Below, piece by piece: positions 1-7,330 of a stretch of DNA of 64,000 bases. The stretch is from Seonamhaeicola sp. (GTDB lineage Bacteria; Bacteroidota; Bacteroidia; Flavobacteriales; Flavobacteriaceae), in NCBI RefSeq assembly GCF_028281565.1, contig NZ_JANQJQ010000004.1:1-64000 (forward strand), in the 5' to 3' direction. The stretch's first letter is position 1. The number at the start of each line of letters is the position of its first letter. Under the pieces are notes generated by a model. It was given only the letters and a program-made list of their open reading frames with translations. It was not told where the DNA came from and did not search any database. The position numbers and the translations under genes are program-made.

Positions 1-10
1 GAGTTAATGT

Positions 11-92
11 GGGAAGAGCAGGATTCGAACCTGCGAAGGTAAAAACCAACAGATTTACAGTCTGTCCTCGTTGGCCGCTTGAGTATCTTCCC
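11..92 (-). tRNA. tRNA-Tyr (anticodon GTA)
   Basis: On the minus strand this 82-nt stretch folds as a type II tRNA. The acceptor arm GGGAAGA pairs with TCTTCCC. The anticodon stem ACAGA/TCTGT encloses the loop CTGTAAA, whose central GTA reads Tyr codons. A long variable arm and a T arm containing GGTTCGAATCC follow. The long variable arm agrees with bacterial tRNA-Tyr. No CCA is encoded at the 3' end. It stands alone, without a visible tRNA cluster on this side of the window. Confidence 0.95.
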
Positions 93-186
93 AAAACCGT
101 GGGCAAATATATTATTGTTGAATAATTAAACCAAAGAAAAAAGCGATTACTTTATAGAATCCTACTAAAGCCTGCAAAAGCAAAAT

Positions 187-311
187 TTTGTCATGCTGAA
201 CTTGCCTGTGCTGAATTAATTTCAGTATTTCAGCATCTCATGTAACTAATAAAAAAACTACCCGAAGAGACTCTGAATCCAATAGCTATCGGGACAGAGT
301 GACAAATTCAT
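187..311. repeat. Dispersed palindromic repeat (copy A)
   Basis: This intergenic stretch begins TTTTGTCATGCTGAACT and ends AGAGTGACAAATTCAT, and the copy at 9525-9614 has the same two ends. Inside are a GCTGAA/TTCAGC pairing and an ACTCTG...CAGAGT hairpin. The rest of 93-366 holds no gene I can support. The pattern resembles short REP-like or MITE-like repeats scattered between genes in flavobacterial genomes. Confidence 0.65.
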
Positions 312-366
312 TATAACATGCCACTTTGAAAAAGGGACTATTTTACAAGCAACCCGCTTTTATTTC

Positions 367-3078
367 TTACAATTCATATCGCAACCTGAATGTTACAAAC
401 CTGGGCTGTATAAAATACTCTACGGCACTTACCGAAACGTTTCCGGTATTACTCCTGTTTTGTGCTTGGGTGTCTAACAAATTGGTAGCCTTAACTTCAA
501 ATTCCCATTTACTATCCTGGTCTTTTCTATACGATAAGGAAGCATTCCAAAATTCAAAATCATTAATGGTTCTATCTTCATCACTAAAGTTGTTATAAGA
601 ATAATCCGTTTTAAAGGTAAACTTCTTAAAAATTAAGGCGTCAAACTCTACAGATGGTGCTTTGGTAAAGAATTTGGTTCTGTTGCTCCCCTGGTCATTA
701 TCCTGAATGGTATGCCTGTAGCTTATTTCAAAATTAGGGGCGTCCCTAAAATTGGTACTTAACCCGGTTCTGTAAGTATAGGTGTAATTCTCATTTACAG
801 AAGGCATATTATTAATGATCTGGTTGAATTTGTTATAGTTAAAATTACCACTGACCCGCGCTTTGAATTTCCCCAAGGTTTTTTCCAAACGCCCCATGGC
901 GGTGGCACTTTCATCGGCAAAATCTGAATTAAACGGCGTGCTGACTCTAACTACACTACCCGGTTGGAATTGGGAGGTTGTTCTAATTCTATCAACCGTT
1001 TTGGAATAACTAAGCCTGGCCATCACATTAGTATAGTTAAACATGTTAAAACTGAAATAGGATAAGTTAAGGTTATGAGCCAGGGCAGCTTCCAACTCCT
1101 GATCGCCCGAGAAAATAGCATTGTAATTATTTAACACCAAACCTCTTGCCAACTGATTAACATCTGTAAAGTTTGTTGACATGCGGTAATTAAAAATAAC
1201 CTGCTCACTATTTTTTAATTGAATACGCGTGTTGAAATCCGGTAGCAACCTGAAAAAATTGTCCTTATAGTTCACATTAAACTGATCGTTCTTGGCACTA
1301 TACGCATGTGCTGAAAGTCCCGGGGTAAATGTGAAAATTCCCAGTTTTAAACGATAGTGTAACCCTAAATATACATCATTAAATGTATAAGCAATATCAT
1401 TACCATCCAAACCGTTGGGAAGCGTTGTGGCCGGTTGGAATATGGTTCCATTATCCAAATATTGGAAGATATTGGAGTTGAAATCCTGTTTACTGTAAAT
1501 AGTTCCCAACGTGAAATTAATATCACTTTTATTATTTAAAATATTCCAGTAATCCAATTTAGCATCAACCTGATTCGATCTTACACGTTTCTCCTGGGCC
1601 ACATTATAATCTATTTGCGCATTATCCAACCCCAGTGCGTTTGCCGTATTATCATAATTTGCTTTATCTTCTAAAATAGCGTTGTAGAATGGGTCTTCAT
1701 CCTGTAATAAATGCTGCACTTCCAAAGCAAAAATATTGTTGTCGTCAAGCGTATAATAGTAGTTTAAGTTCTGATTGATGCTGTAGGGCGATGTGTTTTC
1801 AAATTGATCTATATCCCCTAAAACAGAAGAAAAATACATTTGATCTTGGGACTCTTTCGAAGTTCTTGCCAATACATCATAATCTACCTGGTTATTAACA
1901 TTGGGTTTATAGGAGGCACTCAATTTTAGCATTCCCAAATCACTACGCTGTGTGGTGTTACTTTCGGTATCTTCATCGGGAATATTCAAATCGGGATCCG
2001 TGTAAGTAATTGACCTGTTTTCCTGTAGATCCGTTCTGCTGTTAGAGAAAATAGCAAATCCGCTTAAATCCAGAGTCTTTTTGGGGGAATAACTAAAATT
2101 AGCGGCTCCAAACTTGGTGTTAATGTATTTTGCCCTGTTATTTTGAAGCGTTAAAAAGCCAATATCATTACTCCCTAAATTAATGTTGGTACCACTGCTT
2201 CTGCTGGGCGACCTAAATCCACCTGTAAACTTAAAATAGTCCCGTCTTGTAAAAGCAACTTCACCAATATTGTTTAGATCGCCTATAATATTGACACTGT
2301 ATTCCGGGCTGTAATAAAACAATTTTGGTTGCACCAGGTACAGCGTTTCCTCATCTGAATCTCCTACACCTCCCGTAACCGTGCCGAACCAAAACTTCTT
2401 TTTACCTTCTTTAAGTTTGATGTTGATAGCAATATTATCCTGGTTATCAGTCACGCCTCTTAACTGGCCAACCTCAGCATAATTCTTTAGCACTTCAACC
2501 TTATCAACCGCATTAGCAGGTATATTTTCCACTGCCAACTTGGAGTCACCATCAAAAAAGTCCTTGCCCTCAACCATCACTTTCCCCACAGTTTTCCCTT
2601 CAACTTCTATCTCACCATCATCATTAAGCTCTACCCCTGGAAGTTTTTTAAGAACATCACCCAATTTGCGCTCTGTCCCTGATTTAAAGGAATCGGCATT
2701 ATAAACAATGGTATCGCCTTTTACGGTAACTGGCATTTCATACACCAGTTCAACGGCATCCAGTGTATTATCATTTTGAAGTGTGAAATTCTTTATTATG
2801 GGCTGATCTGTAGTTTCAACTGCAGCCTGGGCTGTTTTCATCCCTACATAACTTACCTGGATAGTGTATAACGTATTTTTTTCAAGTGATAATCTATACC
2901 GCCCTTCATCATTAGTAATTCCATAAGAATCCAGTTTTTGGGTTGCCTGGTTTATCGCAATGACATTGGCCAGTTCAAGTGGCGTCCCTATGCTGTCTTT
3001 TACAACACCTTCCAGTCGTACTTGCGCAAAGGCTGAGCCTGCTACTAACAGTAGCCCTAATAAAATGAGTTTCTTCAT
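367..3078 (-). CDS. TonB-dependent outer-membrane beta-barrel receptor
   Basis: A 903-residue outer-membrane protein. A signal peptide ending near SAFAQ is followed by a CarboxypepD_reg-like beta-sandwich (about residues 20-100), a plug-like region (about 115-225, with the GDVLKKLPGVEL segment) and a long beta-barrel region ending in the aromatic FRLRYEL. It lacks the SusC-type plug sequence, so it belongs with the 'outer membrane beta-barrel family' receptors rather than with SusC. Such proteins import nutrients or are remodelled carriers; the substrate cannot be read. It lies 32 bp downstream of a GLPGLI gene on the same strand and is probably the last gene of that transcription unit. The co-occurrence of GLPGLI proteins with this receptor type suggests they work together. 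Confidence 0.85.
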   Translation of the reverse strand: MKKLILLGLLLVAGSAFAQVRLEGVVKDSIGTPLELANVIAINQATQKLDSYGITNDEGRYRLSLEKNTLYTIQVSYVGMKTAQAAVETTDQPIIKNFTLQNDNTLDAVELVYEMPVTVKGDTIVYNADSFKSGTERKLGDVLKKLPGVELNDDGEIEVEGKTVGKVMVEGKDFFDGDSKLAVENIPANAVDKVEVLKNYAEVGQLRGVTDNQDNIAINIKLKEGKKKFWFGTVTGGVGDSDEETLYLVQPKLFYYSPEYSVNIIGDLNNIGEVAFTRRDYFKFTGGFRSPSRSSGTNINLGSNDIGFLTLQNNRAKYINTKFGAANFSYSPKKTLDLSGFAIFSNSRTDLQENRSITYTDPDLNIPDEDTESNTTQRSDLGMLKLSASYKPNVNNQVDYDVLARTSKESQDQMYFSSVLGDIDQFENTSPYSINQNLNYYYTLDDNNIFALEVQHLLQDEDPFYNAILEDKANYDNTANALGLDNAQIDYNVAQEKRVRSNQVDAKLDYWNILNNKSDINFTLGTIYSKQDFNSNIFQYLDNGTIFQPATTLPNGLDGNDIAYTFNDVYLGLHYRLKLGIFTFTPGLSAHAYSAKNDQFNVNYKDNFFRLLPDFNTRIQLKNSEQVIFNYRMSTNFTDVNQLARGLVLNNYNAIFSGDQELEAALAHNLNLSYFSFNMFNYTNVMARLSYSKTVDRIRTTSQFQPGSVVRVSTPFNSDFADESATAMGRLEKTLGKFKARVSGNFNYNKFNQIINNMPSVNENYTYTYRTGLSTNFRDAPNFEISYRHTIQDNDQGSNRTKFFTKAPSVEFDALIFKKFTFKTDYSYNNFSDEDRTINDFEFWNASLSYRKDQDSKWEFEVKATNLLDTQAQNRSNTGNVSVSAVEYFIQPRFVTFRLRYEL

Positions 3079-3110
3079 TGGTTGGTAATTATGCTTTGCT
3101 TTCTATTGAA

Positions 3111-3989
3111 TTATCCTCTTCTGCCTCCACCTCCCGGGCGACCGCCTCCTCTTCTAAAGTTTTCACGCATCTCTTCCATTTTCTTCTTTGAAATGGCGTC
3201 AAACTCCTCCCTGCTTACTTCCTTCCCCTTTGAAGGCACTTTTATAGTATCTTTTTCATCCGGATTCATAATAATTTTGGAACATAAAATGGTGGTTCTG
3301 CCTTCATTGATCTCCAAGATCAACCCCGGAAGCCCCCAGTAATCACTTGGACCCTGACTCACCGGAATTTGCGGTGTGTACCATGCTACAACTTCAACAA
3401 TATTTTGTTCTGTTTCCGGCTGTTCTTCTTTCTTTTCCGTTGTTCCGTCTCCTGTATTAGCTTCTTGTGGCCTTTGCCTTCTGAAATTAATATCCAAACC
3501 GTATTTGATCTTTGTCCCGATGGCTTTAAAACAGGTATACTGTCCTATTTGTTTGCTTTCTCCGGTCATTTTCCATTCAAAAGCTGGAATGGAATCCTTT
3601 ATTAGAAATTTCTTCCCGAAGACTTCCTGCTCCTGTAAAAAAGTTTTGCTTTTAATGTTTTTATATTGATTTCCTACCACAAAGTTTCCTGCCATCATAC
3701 GTCCAAAACCACTTCTTCCTGTTCCGGGAGCTTCTAATTTTTCATCCTCCTTGTAAATGGACTCTGATTTATTAAAGGTGAGGATATATGTTTTTTCCAA
3801 CATGCTTTTCATTCTGGCAGCAATTCTCTTTTTCATGTCTTCATCCATTCTTCCGCCACCAAAATTGGCCATATCTATAGTTGTTTTTGACATGTAATAC
3901 GCTTTTCCCTGAAAATCCTGTGCCTTAATTACATTAGAGATCAATAACGCAAGGCACACTATTGAAAATTTTAGAACTGATGTTTTCAT
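3111..3989 (-). CDS. GLPGLI family protein (paralogue 1)
   Basis: A 292-residue exported protein with a signal peptide (about residues 1-23, ending in KAQ) and the family signature GLPGLILEI at about 219-227, preceded by WYTPQIPVSQGP. Shared family features are the FEKTY/LEKTY...FNKSESIYKE block (about 65-80) and QIGQYTCFKA (about 148-157). The GLPGLI family (Porph_ging, PF09697) has no established biochemical function; members are exported in Bacteroidota. The tail is Arg/Gly-rich (RRGGGRPGGGGRRG), unlike paralogues 2 and 3. It is the first of three tandem paralogues and is followed 32 bp on by the TonB-type receptor gene, so a joint envelope role is plausible but unproven. Confidence 0.9.
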   Translation of the reverse strand: MKTSVLKFSIVCLALLISNVIKAQDFQGKAYYMSKTTIDMANFGGGRMDEDMKKRIAARMKSMLEKTYILTFNKSESIYKEDEKLEAPGTGRSGFGRMMAGNFVVGNQYKNIKSKTFLQEQEVFGKKFLIKDSIPAFEWKMTGESKQIGQYTCFKAIGTKIKYGLDINFRRQRPQEANTGDGTTEKKEEQPETEQNIVEVVAWYTPQIPVSQGPSDYWGLPGLILEINEGRTTILCSKIIMNPDEKDTIKVPSKGKEVSREEFDAISKKKMEEMRENFRRGGGRPGGGGRRG

Positions 3990-4121
3990 TATGGAAATAT
4001 TATTTTGGTTAGTTAAGGTTTAATACCCCCTTTAGACCAAAATACTACGTTATAGTTTAAACAGGATTCGTTAATATTAAGTTAAATTATACTTTAATGT
4101 TTTACAGTCAAATAGGCTATT

Positions 4122-4985
4122 TTACCTGGTTCTTCTTCCTAATCTATTAGCTCTGAATTCACGCATTTTTCCGAAAATAATCTGACTGTATTCTTGCTTC
4201 GACACAAGTTTTCCCTTATCCGGTGCTTTGATCTCTATCTTTTCTTTTGGATTAATGACAACCTTTGAACACAAAACCGTGGTACCATTATAGCTCACCT
4301 CTAAAATAAGCCCCGGTAAACCTGAAAATTCCAATGGACCATGACTAACCGGGATTTGAGGTGTATACCAAGCTACAATTTGTGTCATATCCATAGCTTC
4401 AATCTTTGGTTCTTCACGCGTCGTTGCTTCATGGTTACCAGTGGTTTTATTTGCTTGTTCCTTAGCATCTTTGCGTCTCATCTTACTCCATGAAAAAGAC
4501 CACCACTCTAATTCTGAAGAAGGGACCAGACAAACCGCCTTATAACATGTATATTGACCTATTTGCTTTGTCTCTGTTCCCAAGTTCCAATTAAATGTTT
4601 GAATGTTATCATCTATTACAAAACGCTTTCCGTAAAACTCCTGACTTTGAATGAGTCTGTTTTCTTTTACATTCTTATATTGATCACCAGCCCTAAAGTT
4701 TTTTCCCCATGAGTCAGTTGCTCCTGAAATCGCATCCAAAACCGCTTCTTCCTTATAAATAGATTCACTTTTGTTGAACTTTAAAACAAAGGTCTTCTCC
4801 AATCTGTTTTTCAATCTTGCTGCAATTTGTTTTTTCTGCTGTTGGCTCATCGTGGCACCCCACCTACCCAGTTCCAGAGTAGCTTTAGACTGATAAACTG
4901 CTTTTCCCTGAAACTCCTGACCACATGCAGACGATACATAAAATGATACCAGGTAAAGCGCTAAAAATTTAAGTATTGCTTTCAT
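4122..4985 (-). CDS. GLPGLI family protein (paralogue 2)
   Basis: A 287-residue exported protein with an N-terminal signal segment that contains a Cys (YVSSACGQ), the LEKTFVLKFNKSESIYKE block, QIGQYTCYKA, and WYTPQIPVSHGPLEFSGLPG around residues 205-222. It is closest to paralogue 1, for example in the shared RIAARxK/QIAARLK and FNKSESIYKEE stretches, so it is a tandem duplicate. A perfect 17-bp inverted repeat flanking a TATATTTG promoter element lies just upstream (4989-5038), which suggests its own regulated promoter. SACGQ could be read as a lipobox, but the position is unusual for one. Function is unknown for the family. Confidence 0.9.
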   Translation of the reverse strand: MKAILKFLALYLVSFYVSSACGQEFQGKAVYQSKATLELGRWGATMSQQQKKQIAARLKNRLEKTFVLKFNKSESIYKEEAVLDAISGATDSWGKNFRAGDQYKNVKENRLIQSQEFYGKRFVIDDNIQTFNWNLGTETKQIGQYTCYKAVCLVPSSELEWWSFSWSKMRRKDAKEQANKTTGNHEATTREEPKIEAMDMTQIVAWYTPQIPVSHGPLEFSGLPGLILEVSYNGTTVLCSKVVINPKEKIEIKAPDKGKLVSKQEYSQIIFGKMREFRANRLGRRTR

Positions 4986-4988
4986 TAT

Positions 4989-5038
4989 AAATATATTTTG
5001 TTTAACAAATATACAAAATAATTAAACAAAATATATTT
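4989..5038. promoter_or_regulatory. 17-bp inverted repeat around promoter of GLPGLI 2
   Basis: Arm 4989-5005 is the exact reverse complement of arm 5022-5038 (17 of 17 bp, 16-nt spacer). The spacer contains CAAATATA at 5006-5013, which on the minus strand reads TATATTTG, a perfect TAnnTTTG -7 element. The gene starts at 4985, so the proximal arm overlaps the expected transcription start and leader. This is the geometry of a repressor operator or of a hairpin in the leader. Confidence 0.6.
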
Positions 5039-5079
5039 TCCCTGTAATACCTGATTTAATTGGAAAGCTCGTTTTTAAA

Positions 5080-5928
5080 TTAACCCCCTATTCTGATCTC
5101 CATTCGGTGTCCGCCGTCATCGCCTCTTCTATGTTCATATTTTTCGGCCTGTTCCTGCATTTTCTTTTCAACCACGGCTTCAAAATCTTTTTGGTTTATT
5201 TCTTTACCTTTTGTGGGCTCTTTAACAGCTACTTTCTCTTTTGGGTTGAGCACTATTTTACTACAAACTATGGTTTCTTCACCATTGTTCACTTCCAGGA
5301 TCAAACCCGGTAACCCATGATATCTGGCCGGACCGGAATTCACAGGGATTTGCATGGTGTACCAAGCGGTAACCGTTACTTCTTTCATTTCCGGTGCTTC
5401 GTCATTCAGATCGTTTAGGTCCCTATCACCGTTGATACTAATGCCACTTTCAACAACTGGGACCATGCGTTTCATGGTAGCTTTATGGCAGGTGTAATCG
5501 CCAATAAATTTGGTGTCCTTTTTGAGCGTCCAGTCCTGTTTTTCAAGTTGGTCTTTTACCAGGAAGATCTTTCCCAATACTTCACTTTGAGACACATACC
5601 TGTTTTCCTTAATGTTCTTATACAGAATGTCAGACCCTCCGGCAGTCATCACCACCATACGCATACCACCGGTTTGAGGCGCTTCCAAAGCTTCATCTTC
5701 CTTATAGACTGATGCTTCTTTGTTAAAGGTTAATAAATAAGTCTTTTCAAATTGCTTTTTCAGCATAGCGATCATACGCTGGTGCATCTCAGAATTCATC
5801 TGCGTACTATCCAATTGTACATCTAATTTTCTTTTGGTTTTATAGGTGGCAACCCCTTGAAAATCCTGTGCTGTTGCCGATATAAAAAAGGCAGAAAGGA
5901 TACCGAATAAAATGATTGTTTTTTTCAT
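5080..5928 (-). CDS. GLPGLI family protein (paralogue 3)
   Basis: A 282-residue exported protein. The signal peptide MKKTIILFGILSAFFISATA is followed by DFQGVATYKTKRKLD, the FEKTYLLTFNKEASVYKEDE block, YTCHKA, and WYTMQIPVNSGPARYHGLPG near residues 187-206. It is the first gene of the tandem array as transcribed and the most divergent of the three. Twenty nucleotides within its signal-peptide region (5894-5913) recur exactly in the small gene at 6818-7177. An 8-bp dyad (5975-6003) and a further hairpin (6013-6047) lie upstream. The role is unknown; context points to the envelope with the TonB-type receptor. Confidence 0.9.
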   Translation of the reverse strand: MKKTIILFGILSAFFISATAQDFQGVATYKTKRKLDVQLDSTQMNSEMHQRMIAMLKKQFEKTYLLTFNKEASVYKEDEALEAPQTGGMRMVVMTAGGSDILYKNIKENRYVSQSEVLGKIFLVKDQLEKQDWTLKKDTKFIGDYTCHKATMKRMVPVVESGISINGDRDLNDLNDEAPEMKEVTVTAWYTMQIPVNSGPARYHGLPGLILEVNNGEETIVCSKIVLNPKEKVAVKEPTKGKEINQKDFEAVVEKKMQEQAEKYEHRRGDDGGHRMEIRIGG

Positions 5929-5974
5929 ACGTTTAAATTTTAGTAATTATCTGTTAATAAATTAATTATAAAAT

Positions 5975-6003
5975 TGAGAACGTATGTAATCACTCCGTTC
6001 TCA
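5975..6003. promoter_or_regulatory. Dyad TGAGAACG-N13-CGTTCTCA
   Basis: Two perfect 8-bp inverted half sites lie 47-75 bp upstream of the first GLPGLI gene. A second inverted repeat, TTTTAAACATT...AATGTTTAAAA, follows at 6013-6047. Either may be an operator or the terminator-like end of the upstream transcript. No clear TAnnTTTG element was seen next to them. Confidence 0.35.
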
Positions 6004-6126
6004 CATTAAAATTTTTAAACATTCCCATTTGTAAAAAATGTTTAAAATTTATTAATGTTCGTTTCATCTGTTTTAAATTTTTCTAAAATTCTTTCCGGAC
6101 ATTAAGAATAAAAAGAACTGGCTTAT

Positions 6127-6810
6127 TTATTTTTCAGTTCTATATGCTCCTCCTTTCAATTCAGGAAGCCCTATTTTTTTTCGTTCTATGTTTGTACTGT
6201 CAATGTTCTCAATAAATGGTGGAACAATTGAGTTGGTTTTAGGGTCGAATTCATCTCCTGTTCCATAAAGTTGATATTTTCCAAGAGCTTTTTTTCGCAT
6301 ATTGTCAACATACATGGCAAACTTGTTGGGTTCCATGCGTTTTGCCTTTACTTCCTCAAAAAGTAATGTCTGCATTTTTTCAATAGTTTCTTTAGGCGTA
6401 TGAAACAGAAATAACATGGGGTCAATAACCGAATCTAATTGGGTTTGATTTAACCAACCATAGCTTTTCACTATGTCATAAAGTTTATTTGTATTCTTTA
6501 AATCAATCTCTTTTTGAATAGTCCAAAGCGAGTCTTCCTGCTTTTTAGTTAATTCCGATTTATGAGACTGCCTAAAATTTAAATATTCCTGTGTTGGCAT
6601 ATTTTTAGTACTATCAATCAACTTCTGATCAAATGTTCCGATTGAAATATACGACCTGTTAAGTTGGTCCGCTTGTTTCATAGCCTTAAGCTCGGCTATT
6701 AACTCTGCTTTAACAGATTCGAACAATTCCAACTTTTTGACTTCCTTAATTTTCTCCTGACAAGACATTACGAAAATTAAAGTGCCTAATACCAAAAGTG
6801 TACTTTTCAT
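6127..6810 (-). CDS. DUF6624-like lipoprotein
   Basis: A 227-residue protein with an N-terminal lipoprotein signal (LVLGTLIFVMSCQEK, Cys17). The mature part matches the pattern I associate with DUF6624: a SYGW turn near residue 118, a histidine-containing FLFHTPKETIEKMQTLL stretch, and a late YGTGDEFDPKT motif near 180. The family has no known reaction. It is on the same strand as the GLPGLI array, with 7 bp to the small secreted gene upstream and about 200 bp to the first GLPGLI gene downstream, so it may be co-transcribed with the former. Confidence 0.6.
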   Translation of the reverse strand: MKSTLLVLGTLIFVMSCQEKIKEVKKLELFESVKAELIAELKAMKQADQLNRSYISIGTFDQKLIDSTKNMPTQEYLNFRQSHKSELTKKQEDSLWTIQKEIDLKNTNKLYDIVKSYGWLNQTQLDSVIDPMLFLFHTPKETIEKMQTLLFEEVKAKRMEPNKFAMYVDNMRKKALGKYQLYGTGDEFDPKTNSIVPPFIENIDSTNIERKKIGLPELKGGAYRTEK

Positions 6811-6817
6811 TCTTTTA

Positions 6818-7177
6818 CTATTGAATTTTATAAAATACTAGTGCTGTACGCTTGAGTTTTTTAAGCCACTTATCGAAGTCTTCTTTTTCATCTGAATTTC
6901 CGCTAACTTTCATTGAAAATGAAGACAACTCACCATTAGCCATTGGTTTTCCGGTACATTTCAACGCTATTGAAATAGGGGTGTTTGATCCTACCATTTC
7001 AAATATATCTTCTAAACTTTCAATATCTAAAGTATTTAAGTCTTCTACCGAATTAACCGATACACTTAAACTCAAATTTTCAATCGTTACCTTTTCCTTA
7101 GGTAAGTTTTTGTTTTGTGCTTCAGCAGCAATAACAAATGCTGAAAGGATACCGAATAAAATAAGTGTTCTCTTCAT
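6818..7177 (-). CDS. Small secreted protein of unknown function
   Basis: The likely start is the ATG at 7177, giving 119 residues with the signal peptide MKRTLILFGILSAFVIAAEA directly at the N terminus. A longer reading from 7258 would put 27 non-hydrophobic residues before the signal and is less likely. The mature part is acidic with no family I recognise. The signal-peptide region shares an exact 20-nt string with GLPGLI paralogue 3 (7143-7162 versus 5894-5913), which suggests capture of the export signal by local duplication. It is divergent from the histidine kinase at 7331 across a 153-bp region holding three GTTAAC boxes. Confidence 0.6.
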   Translation of the reverse strand: MKRTLILFGILSAFVIAAEAQNKNLPKEKVTIENLSLSVSVNSVEDLNTLDIESLEDIFEMVGSNTPISIALKCTGKPMANGELSSFSMKVSGNSDEKEDFDKWLKKLKRTALVFYKIQ

Positions 7178-7265
7178 TTCAATTAGTTTTAAATATGTTA
7201 TCTGTTCGTTTTTTGATGATGATGAATTTCTATCGCAAATATGAAACATATAGCCCAAACTTAGA

Positions 7266-7291
7266 GTTAACTAGTGTTAACGTGTGTTAAC
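7266..7291. promoter_or_regulatory. Three GTTAAC direct repeats, 10-bp period
   Basis: GTTAAC occurs at 7266-7271, 7276-7281 and 7286-7291, that is once per helical turn. The third box ends 3 bp before the TTG (7295-7297) of the promoter for the two-component genes. Tandem direct repeats on one face of the helix are typical binding sites of OmpR/PhoB-type response regulators, and the adjacent response regulator is of that class. Autoregulation is the natural reading. The repeats could also serve the divergent small gene at 7177. Confidence 0.6.
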
Positions 7292-7294
7292 CGA

Positions 7295-7326
7295 TTGGTT
7301 TTTTATAACTGTAACCCATACTTTTG
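7295..7326 (+). promoter_or_regulatory. Promoter of the two-component operon
   Basis: TTG at 7295-7297 and TACTTTTG at 7319-7326 match the Bacteroidota consensus TTG/TAnnTTTG with a 21-bp spacer. The start codon is at 7331, only 4 bp after the -7 element, so the transcript would be leaderless or nearly so. Confidence 0.6.
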
Positions 7327-7330
7327 AAAT

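Noticed and set aside
187-311. Repeat region near the tRNA considered as a CRISPR or attachment site
   Set aside because: Only hairpin-type repeats are present, with no regular spacers, no integrase gene and no duplicated tRNA end.
326-598. Open frame on the plus strand overlapping the TonB-type receptor gene
   Set aside because: It lies opposite the well-supported 903-residue receptor, has no signal, domain or promoter, and its composition is that of the antisense strand.
7178-7258. Upstream extension of the small secreted gene (27 residues before the signal peptide)
   Set aside because: It would bury the signal peptide inside the protein; the ATG at 7177 gives a normal export signal.
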